NCBI RefSeq assembly: GCF_024385525.1
Contig: NZ_JANFLU010000006.1
Coordinates: 1-64,000 of the forward strand
Origin: Arthrobacter sp. zg-Y238
GTDB taxonomy: Bacteria; Actinomycetota; Actinomycetes; Actinomycetales; Micrococcaceae
Reading direction: 5' to 3'
DNA length: 64,000 nt
This document shows positions 53,730-62,199 of this stretch, one piece after another. Under the pieces are notes generated by a model. That model saw nothing but the letters and a program-made list of their open reading frames with translations. It was not told the origin of the DNA and did not search any database. Each line of letters begins with the position of its first letter. Position 1 is the first letter of the stretch. The position numbers and the translations under genes were made by a program.

Positions 53730-54595
53730 GGGAATAGGACTCCAGCCATTGCAGGGGAATAGTCGGCCCGGCCGTCGGTGAACATCCGGACATAGTCAAA
53801 GGAGAAGGCGCCGCTCAGCTCCTGCGGCTCGGCAAAGAACAGGGCAGTGGCCAGGCCGTCCGCCGTCATCGCGTCCGCCGCCAGCACCCATGTGGCCGCG
53901 ACCGTGTCCACCGGGGAACCGGTGCGGGCATCGAGCACATGGTGCAGCCCGTCTCCCCACTGCCGGCGGTTGACGGCCGAGGCGCACAATGCACGGTCCG
54001 AGAGGGTCAGCACCCCGATGGCCCGCTTCGTGTCATACGGATGTTCCAACGCAACCCGCAGGGGAGCGGCACCGGCATGGCGCAGGTCAGAACCGGCATC
54101 CACCACGTATTCCCGGTGACCTGCGGTTTCCAGGACCTCGCTGACCAGGTCCACCAGCTGGCCCTTTCCGGCAGCACCGACATCGAAGGTCACTTCAGCG
54201 GCAGTGGTCAGTACGGTTCCCCGGCCGTCGGTGCTCCAGGACACGGTGTCCGTCCAGGCCGCTGCGGGCGCGGGCGGGCCGGAGGGCAGGAAGCTGTACC
54301 CGGCGTCGTACCCCAACACCTCAAGCGAGCGCCCCACCAGCGGATTAACCGCACCCCGGGTGATCTGCTGCAGCGAATCGAAGAGCCGCAGCAACGGCAT
54401 GGCCGAAGCGGGCAGGATAAAGCTGCCCGCAGCCTCGGCCATCCGCGCAACCGTGGAATCGGAGCGGAAGCGCGAATAGGTCCTGTCGTAGCTCTCCACT
54501 ACGTCCGCTACTGCAGCCCGGGTGCCGGGATCCAGGGGCGAGGCAGTGGACAGGGACCACTGCGTACCGATCGCCTCGAATCCCAGGGTGTGCAC
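53726..54595 (-). CDS. apbE: FAD:protein FMN transferase ApbE
   Basis: A 289-residue extracytosolic or membrane-associated transferase that attaches FMN from FAD to a Thr or Ser of a target protein. Visible family blocks are HTLGFEAIGTQWSLS, TFDVGAAGKGQLVDLVSEVLE (about 145-165), YVVDAGSDLRHAG and DARTGSPVDTVAATWVLAADAMTADGLATALF. GTG 54595, with AGGA six bases upstream and ten bases after the preceding stop, is preferred over GTG 54643. No clear signal peptide was seen. Its likely target is the FMN-binding lipoprotein just upstream. Confidence 0.88.
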   Translation of the reverse strand: MHTLGFEAIGTQWSLSTASPLDPGTRAAVADVVESYDRTYSRFRSDSTVARMAEAAGSFILPASAMPLLRLFDSLQQITRGAVNPLVGRSLEVLGYDAGYSFLPSGPPAPAAAWTDTVSWSTDGRGTVLTTAAEVTFDVGAAGKGQLVDLVSEVLETAGHREYVVDAGSDLRHAGAAPLRVALEHPYDTKRAIGVLTLSDRALCASAVNRRQWGDGLHHVLDARTGSPVDTVAATWVLAADAMTADGLATALFFAEPQELSGAFSFDYVRMFTDGRADYSPAMAGVLFP

Positions 54596-54605
54596 GGGTG
54601 CTGTC

Positions 54606-55094
54606 CTAGGAAGCGGCTTCGGACCGGATGGCGTCCAGGGCACGGTTGAAGCCTTCGCTGGTCAGCGAGGATCCGGCCACTTTGTCCACGTCCAGCTCGT
54701 CGAGGTTCTTGCCGACCACCTGCTCCTTCACATTGGAAGTGAATTCACGCTGGTACTGCTTGGACGTCGGGTTCTTCTGCGAGGTCTCCACCTCCAGCTC
54801 CGCCACCACGCCGCCCTCGAGCCGCAGCGTAACGTCCACGTCTTCGGAAGTGCCCGACGGCGGGATGTAGCTTCCGGTGCCGGAGTACTCGCCGTCGGCG
54901 TAGCTTCCGGAACCGGCTGCAGAGTCGGGGGCGGAGGCCGGGGCGGAGGCCGGGGCGGACGCCGGGGAAGACACAGGGGGCTCAGCCGGGGCCTGGCCGG
55001 CGCCGGCGGTTTCCTCGCCCGCGGCACAGCCGGCGGCAGACAGCAGGGACAGGCCGGCGGCGGCACTCAGCAGGGACTTGCTCGCTCGGTTCAC
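54606..55094 (-). CDS. FMN-binding domain lipoprotein
   Basis: A 162-residue lipoprotein with signal peptide and lipobox SAAGC, a Pro/Ala/Ser-rich linker (about 30-60, with repeated SAPASAPA), then an FMN-binding domain. The flavinylation site is probably the Ser in KVAGSSLTSEGFNRALDAI, aligned with the SGAT pattern of NqrC-type proteins, so Ser replaces Thr. GTG 55094 has AAGGAG four bases upstream. It is the first gene of the three-gene flavinylation cluster and likely the electron acceptor outside the membrane. Confidence 0.82.
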   Translation of the reverse strand: MNRASKSLLSAAAGLSLLSAAGCAAGEETAGAGQAPAEPPVSSPASAPASAPASAPDSAAGSGSYADGEYSGTGSYIPPSGTSEDVDVTLRLEGGVVAELEVETSQKNPTSKQYQREFTSNVKEQVVGKNLDELDVDKVAGSSLTSEGFNRALDAIRSEAAS

Positions 55095-55274
55095 GTTTCT
55101 CCTTGGAGTGGGGGCGCTTCGGTCCGGGGCACGCACACGCGCGGAAACCGGTCCTTCAGTTCAACGGTTCCCTTTCATTACATCGCATCGGTGCCGGTGC
55201 CGGTGCCGGATCCGCAGAGCGTAAGGCCTGTCATACAAAACGGGACCCGTGCTGCACCCGGCTATGCTTAACCG

Positions 55275-56924
55275 GTGACTCCTGAAGAACTTTCCTCCGC
55301 CGTAACTGCCTGCCTCCAAGACGCCATCGATGCCGGTGACTTCAGCATAGAGCTGCCCGGGGAGGTGCGCGTGGAGCGCCCGAAGAACCGGGACCACGGT
55401 GACTGGGCCACCAACATCGCCCTGCAGCTGTCCAAGCAGGCCGGCATGAATCCCCGCCAGTTCGCCGAGATCCTCAAGGGCCGGCTGGAAAAGATCGCCG
55501 GCGTGGCCAAGGTCGACATTGCCGGCCCCGGCTTCCTGAACATCACCCTCGACGCCGGTGCGGCCGGTGAACTGGCCAAGGCCATCGTCGAGGCCGGCCC
55601 CGCCTACGGCACCTCGGAAATCCTCAAGGGCACCCGGATCAACCTGGAGTTCGTCTCCGCCAACCCCACCGGGCCCATCCACCTGGGCGGCACCCGCTGG
55701 GCCGCCGTCGGCGATGCCCTGGCCCGGGTCTTCCAGTCCCAGGGCGCGGAGGTCACCCGCGAGTACTACTTCAATGACCACGGCGCGCAGATTGACCGCT
55801 TCGCCCGCTCCCTGCTCGCCTCGGCCAAGGGTGAACCCGCCCCGGAAGACGGTTACGCCGGCGAGTACATCGTGGACATCGCCAACCGCGTGCTGGCCGC
55901 AGAGCCGAACATCACCGAGCTGCCCGACGCCGAGGCGCAGGAACGTTTCCGCGCCGTAGGCGTGGACTTCATGTTCGGTGACATCAAGGAATCCCTGCAC
56001 AACTTCGGCGTGGACTTCGATGTCTTCTTCCACGAGGATTCGCTGCACGAAAACGGCCAGGTGGCCAAGCTCCTGGAGCAGCTCAAGGGCTCCGAGAACC
56101 TCTACGAGAAGGACGGCGCCTGGTGGCTGAACTCCACCGCGTTCGGCGACGACAAGGACCGCGTGGTCATCAAGTCGGACGGCAACGCCGCCTACATTGC
56201 CGGTGACATTGCCTACATCCACAACAAGCGCGAGCGCGGCTTCGACCTGAATGTCTACATGCTGGGCGCAGACCACCACGGCTACGTGGCACGGCTGAAG
56301 GCAGCAGCAGCAGCCCTGGGCCACGACCCGGAGTGCGTCGAGGTGCTCATCGGCCAGATGGTTAACCTGGTCAAGGACGGCAAGCCCGTGCGTATGTCCA
56401 AGCGCGCCGGCACCGTGGTCACCCTTGAGGACCTGGTTGAGGCCGTAGGCGTGGACGCTGCCCGCTACACGCTGGCCCGCTTCTCCGCCGATTCCAACAT
56501 CGACGTTGACCTGGACCTGCTGACCAAGCGCAGCAACGAGAACCCCGTGTTCTACGTCCAGTACGCCCACGCCCGGACCCACGCCCTGGCCCGCAACGCC
56601 GAGGCCGCCGGCGTCGACGATTCCGCCTTTGACGCGTCGCTGCTGAGCCACCCCACCGAAAGCGCCCTGCTGGCAGCACTGGGCCAGTACCCCGGCGTCG
56701 TCGCGCAGGCCAGCGCCTTCCGCGAACCGCACCGCGTGGCCCGCCACCTCGAGGTCATCGCGGGCACCTACCACCGCTGGTACGACGCCTGCCGCATTGC
56801 ACCCCAGGGTGACGAGGAAATCACCGACACCAACCGCACCCGCCTGTGGCTGAACCTTGCCGCACGCCAGGTCCTGGCCAACGGCCTGGGCCTCTTGGGA
56901 GTCTCCGCACCCGAACGGATGTAA
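55275..56924 (+). CDS. argS: Arginyl-tRNA synthetase
   Basis: A 549-residue class I aminoacyl-tRNA synthetase. The N-terminal Add-1 domain contains [20 protein letters not shown]; the HIGH motif is in [25 protein letters not shown] (about 125-149); the KMSKS-type loop is [20 protein letters not shown]; the DALR anticodon domain ends with [22 protein letters not shown]. The GTG at 55275 starts [10 protein letters not shown]. It stands three bases before lysA and opens the aspartate-family operon. Confidence 0.96.
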   Translation: MTPEELSSAVTACLQDAIDAGDFSIELPGEVRVERPKNRDHGDWATNIALQLSKQAGMNPRQFAEILKGRLEKIAGVAKVDIAGPGFLNITLDAGAAGELAKAIVEAGPAYGTSEILKGTRINLEFVSANPTGPIHLGGTRWAAVGDALARVFQSQGAEVTREYYFNDHGAQIDRFARSLLASAKGEPAPEDGYAGEYIVDIANRVLAAEPNITELPDAEAQERFRAVGVDFMFGDIKESLHNFGVDFDVFFHEDSLHENGQVAKLLEQLKGSENLYEKDGAWWLNSTAFGDDKDRVVIKSDGNAAYIAGDIAYIHNKRERGFDLNVYMLGADHHGYVARLKAAAAALGHDPECVEVLIGQMVNLVKDGKPVRMSKRAGTVVTLEDLVEAVGVDAARYTLARFSADSNIDVDLDLLTKRSNENPVFYVQYAHARTHALARNAEAAGVDDSAFDASLLSHPTESALLAALGQYPGVVAQASAFREPHRVARHLEVIAGTYHRWYDACRIAPQGDEEITDTNRTRLWLNLAARQVLANGLGLLGVSAPERM

Positions 56925-56927
56925 TTC

Positions 56928-58352
56928 ATGACTGCTTCACCCCTGGCTCCTGCCTGGCTGAGCCACCCCGAAGACTCCAACGCCCTGCGCCCGCAGATGT
57001 GGGCGCAGGACGTAGTGCGCGGTGACGGCGGCGAACTGGAAATCTCCGGCATCCCCGTTTCCCGGATCGCCGAGGAATTCGGCACTCCCGTGTTCGTGAT
57101 GTCGGAAGCGGATTTCCGCGCCCGTGCCCGGGACTTCAAGGACTCCTTCGACGCTGCGTTCGCGGGGCTGTGCGGGGGAGTGGATGTCTACTACGCCGGC
57201 AAATCCTTCCTCTGCACCGAAGTGGCCCGATGGGTCTCCTCCGAGGGGCTGCGCCTGGATACCTGCTCCGGCGGTGAGCTGGCCGTGGCCCGGCGCGCCG
57301 GGCTCCACGGCAGCCAGCTCGGACTGCACGGCAACAACAAGTCCCTGGCCGAGCTGACCCGTGCCCTGGACATGGAGCTGGGCCGGATTGTGGTGGACAG
57401 TCTCGGCGAGCTGGAAATGCTCGGGAATCTGGCCGCCTCCCGCGGTGAACGCGCGAACGTTATGCTGCGCCTGACCCCCGGAGTGCATGCCTCCACGCAC
57501 GAGTTCATTGCCACGGCCCACGAGGACCAGAAGTTCGGCCTGTCCATGGTGGCGGATCCGGAGCTGGACGGGATGTCCCCGGCCATGGCCGCCGTGGAAA
57601 CCGCACTCAAGCACGACGGCGTGAACCTGGTCGGCGTGCACTGCCACATCGGCTCGCAGATCTTCGAATCCGCCGGCTTCGAACTCGCAGCCCGCCGGCT
57701 GCTCGGTTTCCTGGCCGAGGTGAAGCAGGGCTACGGAGTCGAACTGGCTGAACTGGACCTGGGCGGCGGCTACGGCATCGCCTACACCGAGGCAGACGCC
57801 CCGCGTCCGCCGGCCGAGATCGCCAACGCGATGGCCGCCGTCGTCGGCAGCACCTGCACCGAGCTGGGACTGGCGGTTCCGCGGATCTCCATCGAGCCCG
57901 GCCGCGCCATCGTGGGGCCCACCACCTTCACGCTCTACCGGGCAGGCACCACCAAGACGGTCCGGGTGGATACGCCCGACGGCGGCACCTCGCCGCGGCG
58001 GTACGTGAGCGTGGACGGCGGGATGAGCGACAACGCCCGGCCCGTTCTCTACGGCGCGGATTACTCGGCCGTGCTGGCCTCGCGGACCTCCGAAGATGAC
58101 GCGGTTATTTCGCGCGTCGTTGGCAAACACTGCGAAAGCGGCGACATAGTGGTGAGGGACGCCTACCTGCCCGGTGACGTTGCCGCCGGCGACCTGCTGG
58201 CCGTTCCGGGAACCGGTGCATACTGCTGGGTCCTGTCCAGCAACTACAACTACCTGACCCGGCCGCCCGTAGTGGCCGTGCGGGACGGCGCCGCGCGGCT
58301 GATTGTCCGCGGCGAGACCGAAGACGACCTGCTGGCCCGGGACGTTTCCTAA
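56928..58352 (+). CDS. lysA: Diaminopimelate decarboxylase
   Basis: A 474-residue PLP enzyme for the last step of lysine synthesis. PLP-binding Lys is in DVYYAGKSFLCTEVARW, with CSGGELAVARRAG, GVHCHIGSQIFE and the substrate loop VDGGMSDNARPVLYGA. The length fits bacterial LysA. It starts three bases after argS, so both are in one transcript; the combination argS-lysA is common in actinobacteria. Confidence 0.96.
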   Translation: MTASPLAPAWLSHPEDSNALRPQMWAQDVVRGDGGELEISGIPVSRIAEEFGTPVFVMSEADFRARARDFKDSFDAAFAGLCGGVDVYYAGKSFLCTEVARWVSSEGLRLDTCSGGELAVARRAGLHGSQLGLHGNNKSLAELTRALDMELGRIVVDSLGELEMLGNLAASRGERANVMLRLTPGVHASTHEFIATAHEDQKFGLSMVADPELDGMSPAMAAVETALKHDGVNLVGVHCHIGSQIFESAGFELAARRLLGFLAEVKQGYGVELAELDLGGGYGIAYTEADAPRPPAEIANAMAAVVGSTCTELGLAVPRISIEPGRAIVGPTTFTLYRAGTTKTVRVDTPDGGTSPRRYVSVDGGMSDNARPVLYGADYSAVLASRTSEDDAVISRVVGKHCESGDIVVRDAYLPGDVAAGDLLAVPGTGAYCWVLSSNYNYLTRPPVVAVRDGAARLIVRGETEDDLLARDVS

Positions 58353-58375
58353 TTCTTAGAGGAGTGGCACGACAT

Positions 58376-59671
58376 ATGAAGACCCTGAAAGTAGCCCTGC
58401 TGGGGTGCGGAAACGTGGGTTCGCAGGTTGCCCGGATCCTCATTGACGACGCCGCGGACCTCACCTCGCGCCTCGGCGCACGGCTGGAACTGTCCGGCAT
58501 CGCCGTGCGCAACGTTGATGCGCCGCGGGACGTCGACCTGCCCGCGGAACTGTTCACCACCGACGCCGAGACCCTGGTCCGCGACGCGGACATTGTCATT
58601 GAGCTGATGGGCGGCATCGAGCCGGCACGCACCCTGATCCTGCACGCACTGGGTTCCGGCGCCGCCGTCGTGACCGGCAACAAGGCCCTGCTCGCCGCAG
58701 ACGGCGCCGCCCTCTACGAGAAGGCCGACGCCGCCGGTGTCCAGCTGTCCTACGAGGCCGCCGTCGCCGGGGCGATCCCGATCCTCCGCCCCATCCGGGA
58801 CAGCCTCTCCGGAGACCGGATCACCAAGGTCATGGGCATCGTGAACGGCACCACCAACTACATCCTCGATGCCATGGATTCCACCGGAGCCCAGTTCGCC
58901 GACGCCCTGGCCGAGGCCCAGCGGCTTGGCTACGCCGAGGCGGATCCCACCGCTGATGTCGAGGGGCACGACGCCGCCGCGAAGGGTGCCATCCTCGCCT
59001 CCCTCGCGTTCCACACCGGCTTCGACCTCTCCGCCGTTTCCTGCGAAGGCATCAGCTCGGTTACTGCAGAGGACATCAGCGCCGCCCGGGAAGCCGGGTT
59101 CGTCATCAAGCTGCTCGCCATCGCCGAGAAGTTTACGGACACCGACGGCACCGAAGGCGTCAGCGTACGCGTGCACCCCACCCTGCTGCCCCGCCTGCAT
59201 CCGCTGGCCGCCGTACACGGCGCCTTCAATGCGGTGTTCGTCGAAGCGGAAAACGCCGGTGAACTGATGTTCTACGGCCAGGGTGCCGGCGGTGCACCCA
59301 CCGCGTCCGCGGTGATGGGCGACGTCGTCACCGCCGCCCGCAGGCTCGTCCTGGGCGGTCCCGTTCCCGCCGGCCGTCCGAGTGGCTCGCTGCCGGCCCT
59401 CCCGCTGGAAAAGGTCACCACCAGCTACTCGATCGGCTTGGAAGTGGCCGATCAGCCCGGCGTCCTGGCCGCCGTCGCCCGGGTGTTCTCCGAGCACGGA
59501 GTCTCCATCGAAACCATGCGGCAGACCATCCACGGTGAAGGCGCCAGCGCCGAGCTGCGCTTCGTCACGCACCGTGCTTCCGAGGCCGCCCTCGCGGCCA
59601 CCGTCGAGGCCATCAAGGGCCTGGACGTCATCAAGAACGTCAAATCCGTCCTGCGGGTAGAAGGAGTCTGA
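58376..59671 (+). CDS. hom: Homoserine dehydrogenase
   Basis: A 431-residue NAD(P)-dependent enzyme that reduces aspartate semialdehyde to homoserine, the branch point to Thr and Met. The Rossmann motif is LLGCGNVGSQVARIL, the catalytic domain contains NGTTNYILDAMDS and DVEGHDAAAKGAILASLAF, and the C-terminal ACT domain (about 350-431) begins SYSIGLEVADQPGVLAAVARVFSEHG, consistent with Thr feedback control. ATG 58376 has AGAGGAG eleven bases upstream; GTG 58364 would overlap the ribosome site. Confidence 0.95.
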   Translation: MKTLKVALLGCGNVGSQVARILIDDAADLTSRLGARLELSGIAVRNVDAPRDVDLPAELFTTDAETLVRDADIVIELMGGIEPARTLILHALGSGAAVVTGNKALLAADGAALYEKADAAGVQLSYEAAVAGAIPILRPIRDSLSGDRITKVMGIVNGTTNYILDAMDSTGAQFADALAEAQRLGYAEADPTADVEGHDAAAKGAILASLAFHTGFDLSAVSCEGISSVTAEDISAAREAGFVIKLLAIAEKFTDTDGTEGVSVRVHPTLLPRLHPLAAVHGAFNAVFVEAENAGELMFYGQGAGGAPTASAVMGDVVTAARRLVLGGPVPAGRPSGSLPALPLEKVTTSYSIGLEVADQPGVLAAVARVFSEHGVSIETMRQTIHGEGASAELRFVTHRASEAALAATVEAIKGLDVIKNVKSVLRVEGV

Positions 59672-59674
59672 GCC

Positions 59675-60802
59675 GTGGCTCACCAATGGCGCGGCGTTAT
59701 CCGCGAATACGCTGACCGTCTTCCGGTAACCGAACACACCGAGGTCATTACCCTCGGCGAGGGCGGTACACCGCTGGTCCGCGCGAAGGCGCTGTCCGAG
59801 CTCACTGGCTGCGAGGTCTACCTCAAGGTCGAGGGCATGAACCCCACCGGCTCCTTCAAGGACCGCGGAATGACCATGGCCATGACCGCAGCCGTGGAAT
59901 CCGGCGCCAAGGCAGTGGTTTGTGCATCCACCGGCAACACCAGCGCCTCGGCTGCCGCGTACGCCACGCAGGCGGGCATTACCTGCGCCGTGCTGGTGCC
60001 GGACGGCAAGATCTCCATGGGCAAGCTCAGCCAGGCAATTGCGCACGGCGCCCAGCTGCTGCAGGTCCGCGGCAACTTCGACAACTGCCTGGAGGTGGCC
60101 CGCAAGCTTGCCGAGGCCTACCCGGTGTTCCTGGTGAACTCCGTAAATCCGGCACGCATTGAGGGCCAGAAGACGGCCTCCTTTGAAGTGGTGGACTACC
60201 TCGGCGATGCCCCCGACTACCACCTGCTGCCCGTCGGGAACGCCGGAAACATCACTGCGTACTGGAAGGGCTACTCCGAATACGCGAAGCCCTGGACCAA
60301 CGTGGCCGGCGAGGAACTGGCTCCGGTGGCCACCAAGACCCCGCACATGTGGGGCTTCCAGGCTGAAGGCGCCTCGCCGCTGGTGAAGGGACACCCGGTC
60401 ACCGATCCGGACACCATCGCCACCGCCATCCGCATCGGCAACCCTGCCTCCTGGGATCAGGCCATTGCCGCCCGCGACGAATCCGGCGGCCTGATCGAAG
60501 CCGTCACGGACACTGAAATCCTCGACGCGCACCGCTGGCTCTCCTCCCGCGAAGGCGTGTTCGTGGAACCGGCCTCGGCAGCCGGTGTGGCCGGGCTGCT
60601 CAAGAAGCACGCCGCCGGGGAAGTCCCCGCAGGCAAGACCATCGTCATTACGGTTACCGGCCACGGCCTCAAGGACCCGCAGTGGGCACTGCGCACCGCC
60701 GACGGTTCCGACGTCGAACCCACCAAGGTGGACTTCGACGTCGTCAGCGTGGCAGCAGCGCTGGGCCTGGAAGCGGCAGAGCCCGCCGGATCCGGCAAGT
60801 AG
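59675..60802 (+). CDS. thrC: Threonine synthase
   Basis: A 375-residue PLP enzyme converting O-phosphohomoserine to threonine. The PLP-Lys is in [15 protein letters not shown], the phosphate-binding loop in [13 protein letters not shown], and the C-terminal segments [19 protein letters not shown] and VTGHGLKDP are conserved. The GTG at 59675 ([18 protein letters not shown]) begins three bases after hom. Confidence 0.95.
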   Translation: MAHQWRGVIREYADRLPVTEHTEVITLGEGGTPLVRAKALSELTGCEVYLKVEGMNPTGSFKDRGMTMAMTAAVESGAKAVVCASTGNTSASAAAYATQAGITCAVLVPDGKISMGKLSQAIAHGAQLLQVRGNFDNCLEVARKLAEAYPVFLVNSVNPARIEGQKTASFEVVDYLGDAPDYHLLPVGNAGNITAYWKGYSEYAKPWTNVAGEELAPVATKTPHMWGFQAEGASPLVKGHPVTDPDTIATAIRIGNPASWDQAIAARDESGGLIEAVTDTEILDAHRWLSSREGVFVEPASAAGVAGLLKKHAAGEVPAGKTIVITVTGHGLKDPQWALRTADGSDVEPTKVDFDVVSVAAALGLEAAEPAGSGK

Positions 60803-60813
60803 GGCGGGAAAGC

Positions 60814-61806
60814 ATGCAGGTGGATCTGCCCGGCGGACAGCGGTCTGATTCCCGCACCGGCTCCCGCACCGTGGCGCCGGGGCAGGACGTGACCGTGTCC
60901 GTGCCCGCGACCAGCGCCAACCTGGGCCCGGGGTTCGATTCCCTGGGGCTTGCCCTCACGCTGTATGACACAGTGCGGGTGCGTACGTCCGCGGAGGAAG
61001 GCATCTTCGTTGAGGTCGCCGGGGAAGGCGCCGGAAACGTTCCCCTGGATTCCTCGCACCTGGTGGTCCGGACCCTGCTCTCCACCCTGGCCGCTGCCGG
61101 GTACCGTGCGGAGGGACTGCACCTGAGCGCGGAAAACGCTATTCCGCACGGCCGCGGTCTGGGCTCGTCGGCGTCGGCTATTGTCTCCGGCGTCCTCGCG
61201 GCGAATTCCCTGTTGCCGGCCGAGGCGCGGCTTGATGCCGCAGGCCTGCTGCACAGTTGCTCCGCACTCGAGGGCCACCCGGACAATGTGGCTCCCGCCC
61301 TCGTCGGCGACCTCGCCATTTCCTGGGAAGACGACGGCGTCTTCCGCTCCGTGCGGGCCTCAGTCCATCCCGATGTAATTCCCGTCGTGGCAATACCGGC
61401 CGTTGAACTCTCCACCGAGAGTGCCCGCGGCCTGCTGCCGGCCACCGTGGCACACCGGACGGCCGCAGCCAATGCAGGCCGTGCCGCACTGTTGATCCAC
61501 GCCTTGACCGTGGATCCGTCGCTGCTGCTCGAGGGAACGCAGGACGCGCTGCACCAGGATTTCCGCGCACCGGCGATGCTGCCGAGTGCCCGGCTGCTTT
61601 CGTCCTTGCGCTCGGCGGGGTTCGCCGCCGTGATTTCCGGTGCCGGTCCTACGGTGATGTGCCTTGCCTACGGCGAGGAGTCCGCCCTGGAAGCGGAGCA
61701 GGCGATGACCAAACATTTGCAGGCAGCGGAATTCGGCGAAAATTGGCGTGTTTTGCGGCTTGGCGTGGAGCGAGATGGTGCTAGAGTGGAAGGGCACCAG
61801 CGGTAA
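60814..61806 (+). CDS. thrB: Homoserine kinase
   Basis: A 330-residue GHMP kinase. Motif 1 is VPATSANLGPGFDSLGLAL, motif 2 (ATP) is PHGRGLGSSASAIVSGVLA, and motif 3 is ISGAGPTVMCLA. It makes O-phosphohomoserine for ThrC. ATG 60814 has GGGAA a few bases upstream and starts eleven bases after thrC. It is the last gene of the operon before the rho leader. Confidence 0.93.
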   Translation: MQVDLPGGQRSDSRTGSRTVAPGQDVTVSVPATSANLGPGFDSLGLALTLYDTVRVRTSAEEGIFVEVAGEGAGNVPLDSSHLVVRTLLSTLAAAGYRAEGLHLSAENAIPHGRGLGSSASAIVSGVLAANSLLPAEARLDAAGLLHSCSALEGHPDNVAPALVGDLAISWEDDGVFRSVRASVHPDVIPVVAIPAVELSTESARGLLPATVAHRTAAANAGRAALLIHALTVDPSLLLEGTQDALHQDFRAPAMLPSARLLSSLRSAGFAAVISGAGPTVMCLAYGEESALEAEQAMTKHLQAAEFGENWRVLRLGVERDGARVEGHQR

Positions 61807-62199
61807 TTTTCCGTCCTGTGCTCCCGTAGGTAGCCGTCCATTTCGGGCCGCCCCGGGCTTTCGTTGAAAACACTTTGCCGCCGTCAGGTGTGATTACACC
61901 CGTCCCGCGGTGATTTCCGTTGATTCAATTGCCCACCCGCGGAGGCACAGTCTCCGGTGCAGCCTTCAAAGGAACCGCCAAGAAGCGGCGTGTCCCGCTT
62001 GAATGCCGCGTGTTCGGCAGCGAAGCTGACCAGACTCTGCGTGGATTCTTCTTTACATAAGGCACCCAGCAGATTCGCCTTTCTCCGGCCATCGGGCCGG
62101 TAGTAGGCGAACCCTGACCCAATGTCTGATTTTGGGACCAGGGCCAATCACCGCGGCCGGCATTGCGCCGGACCGCCCGACGAGGGGGAAGGATCCTTC
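61807..62199 (+). promoter_or_regulatory. Structured rho leader
   Basis: A 393-base region without a supported gene. The clearest structure is a two-tier hairpin at 62074-62111: TTCGCCT and AGGCGAA form an outer seven-pair stem, a four-by-four internal loop follows, then CCGGCC / GGCCGG with tetraloop ATCG. A smaller hairpin GGTGT-GATT-ACACC is near 61886, and TTGAAA near 61864 may be a -35 box. Rho genes are often autoregulated through their leader; the link here is inference. Confidence 0.5.

Noticed and set aside
55095-55274. A T-box or other riboswitch before argS
   Set aside because: No T-box sequence, specifier loop or terminator/antiterminator pair is visible in the 180-base leader.
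61884-62147. An 87-codon minus-strand frame in the rho leader
   Set aside because: No ribosome site or recognisable domain; the region is better explained as a structured leader.
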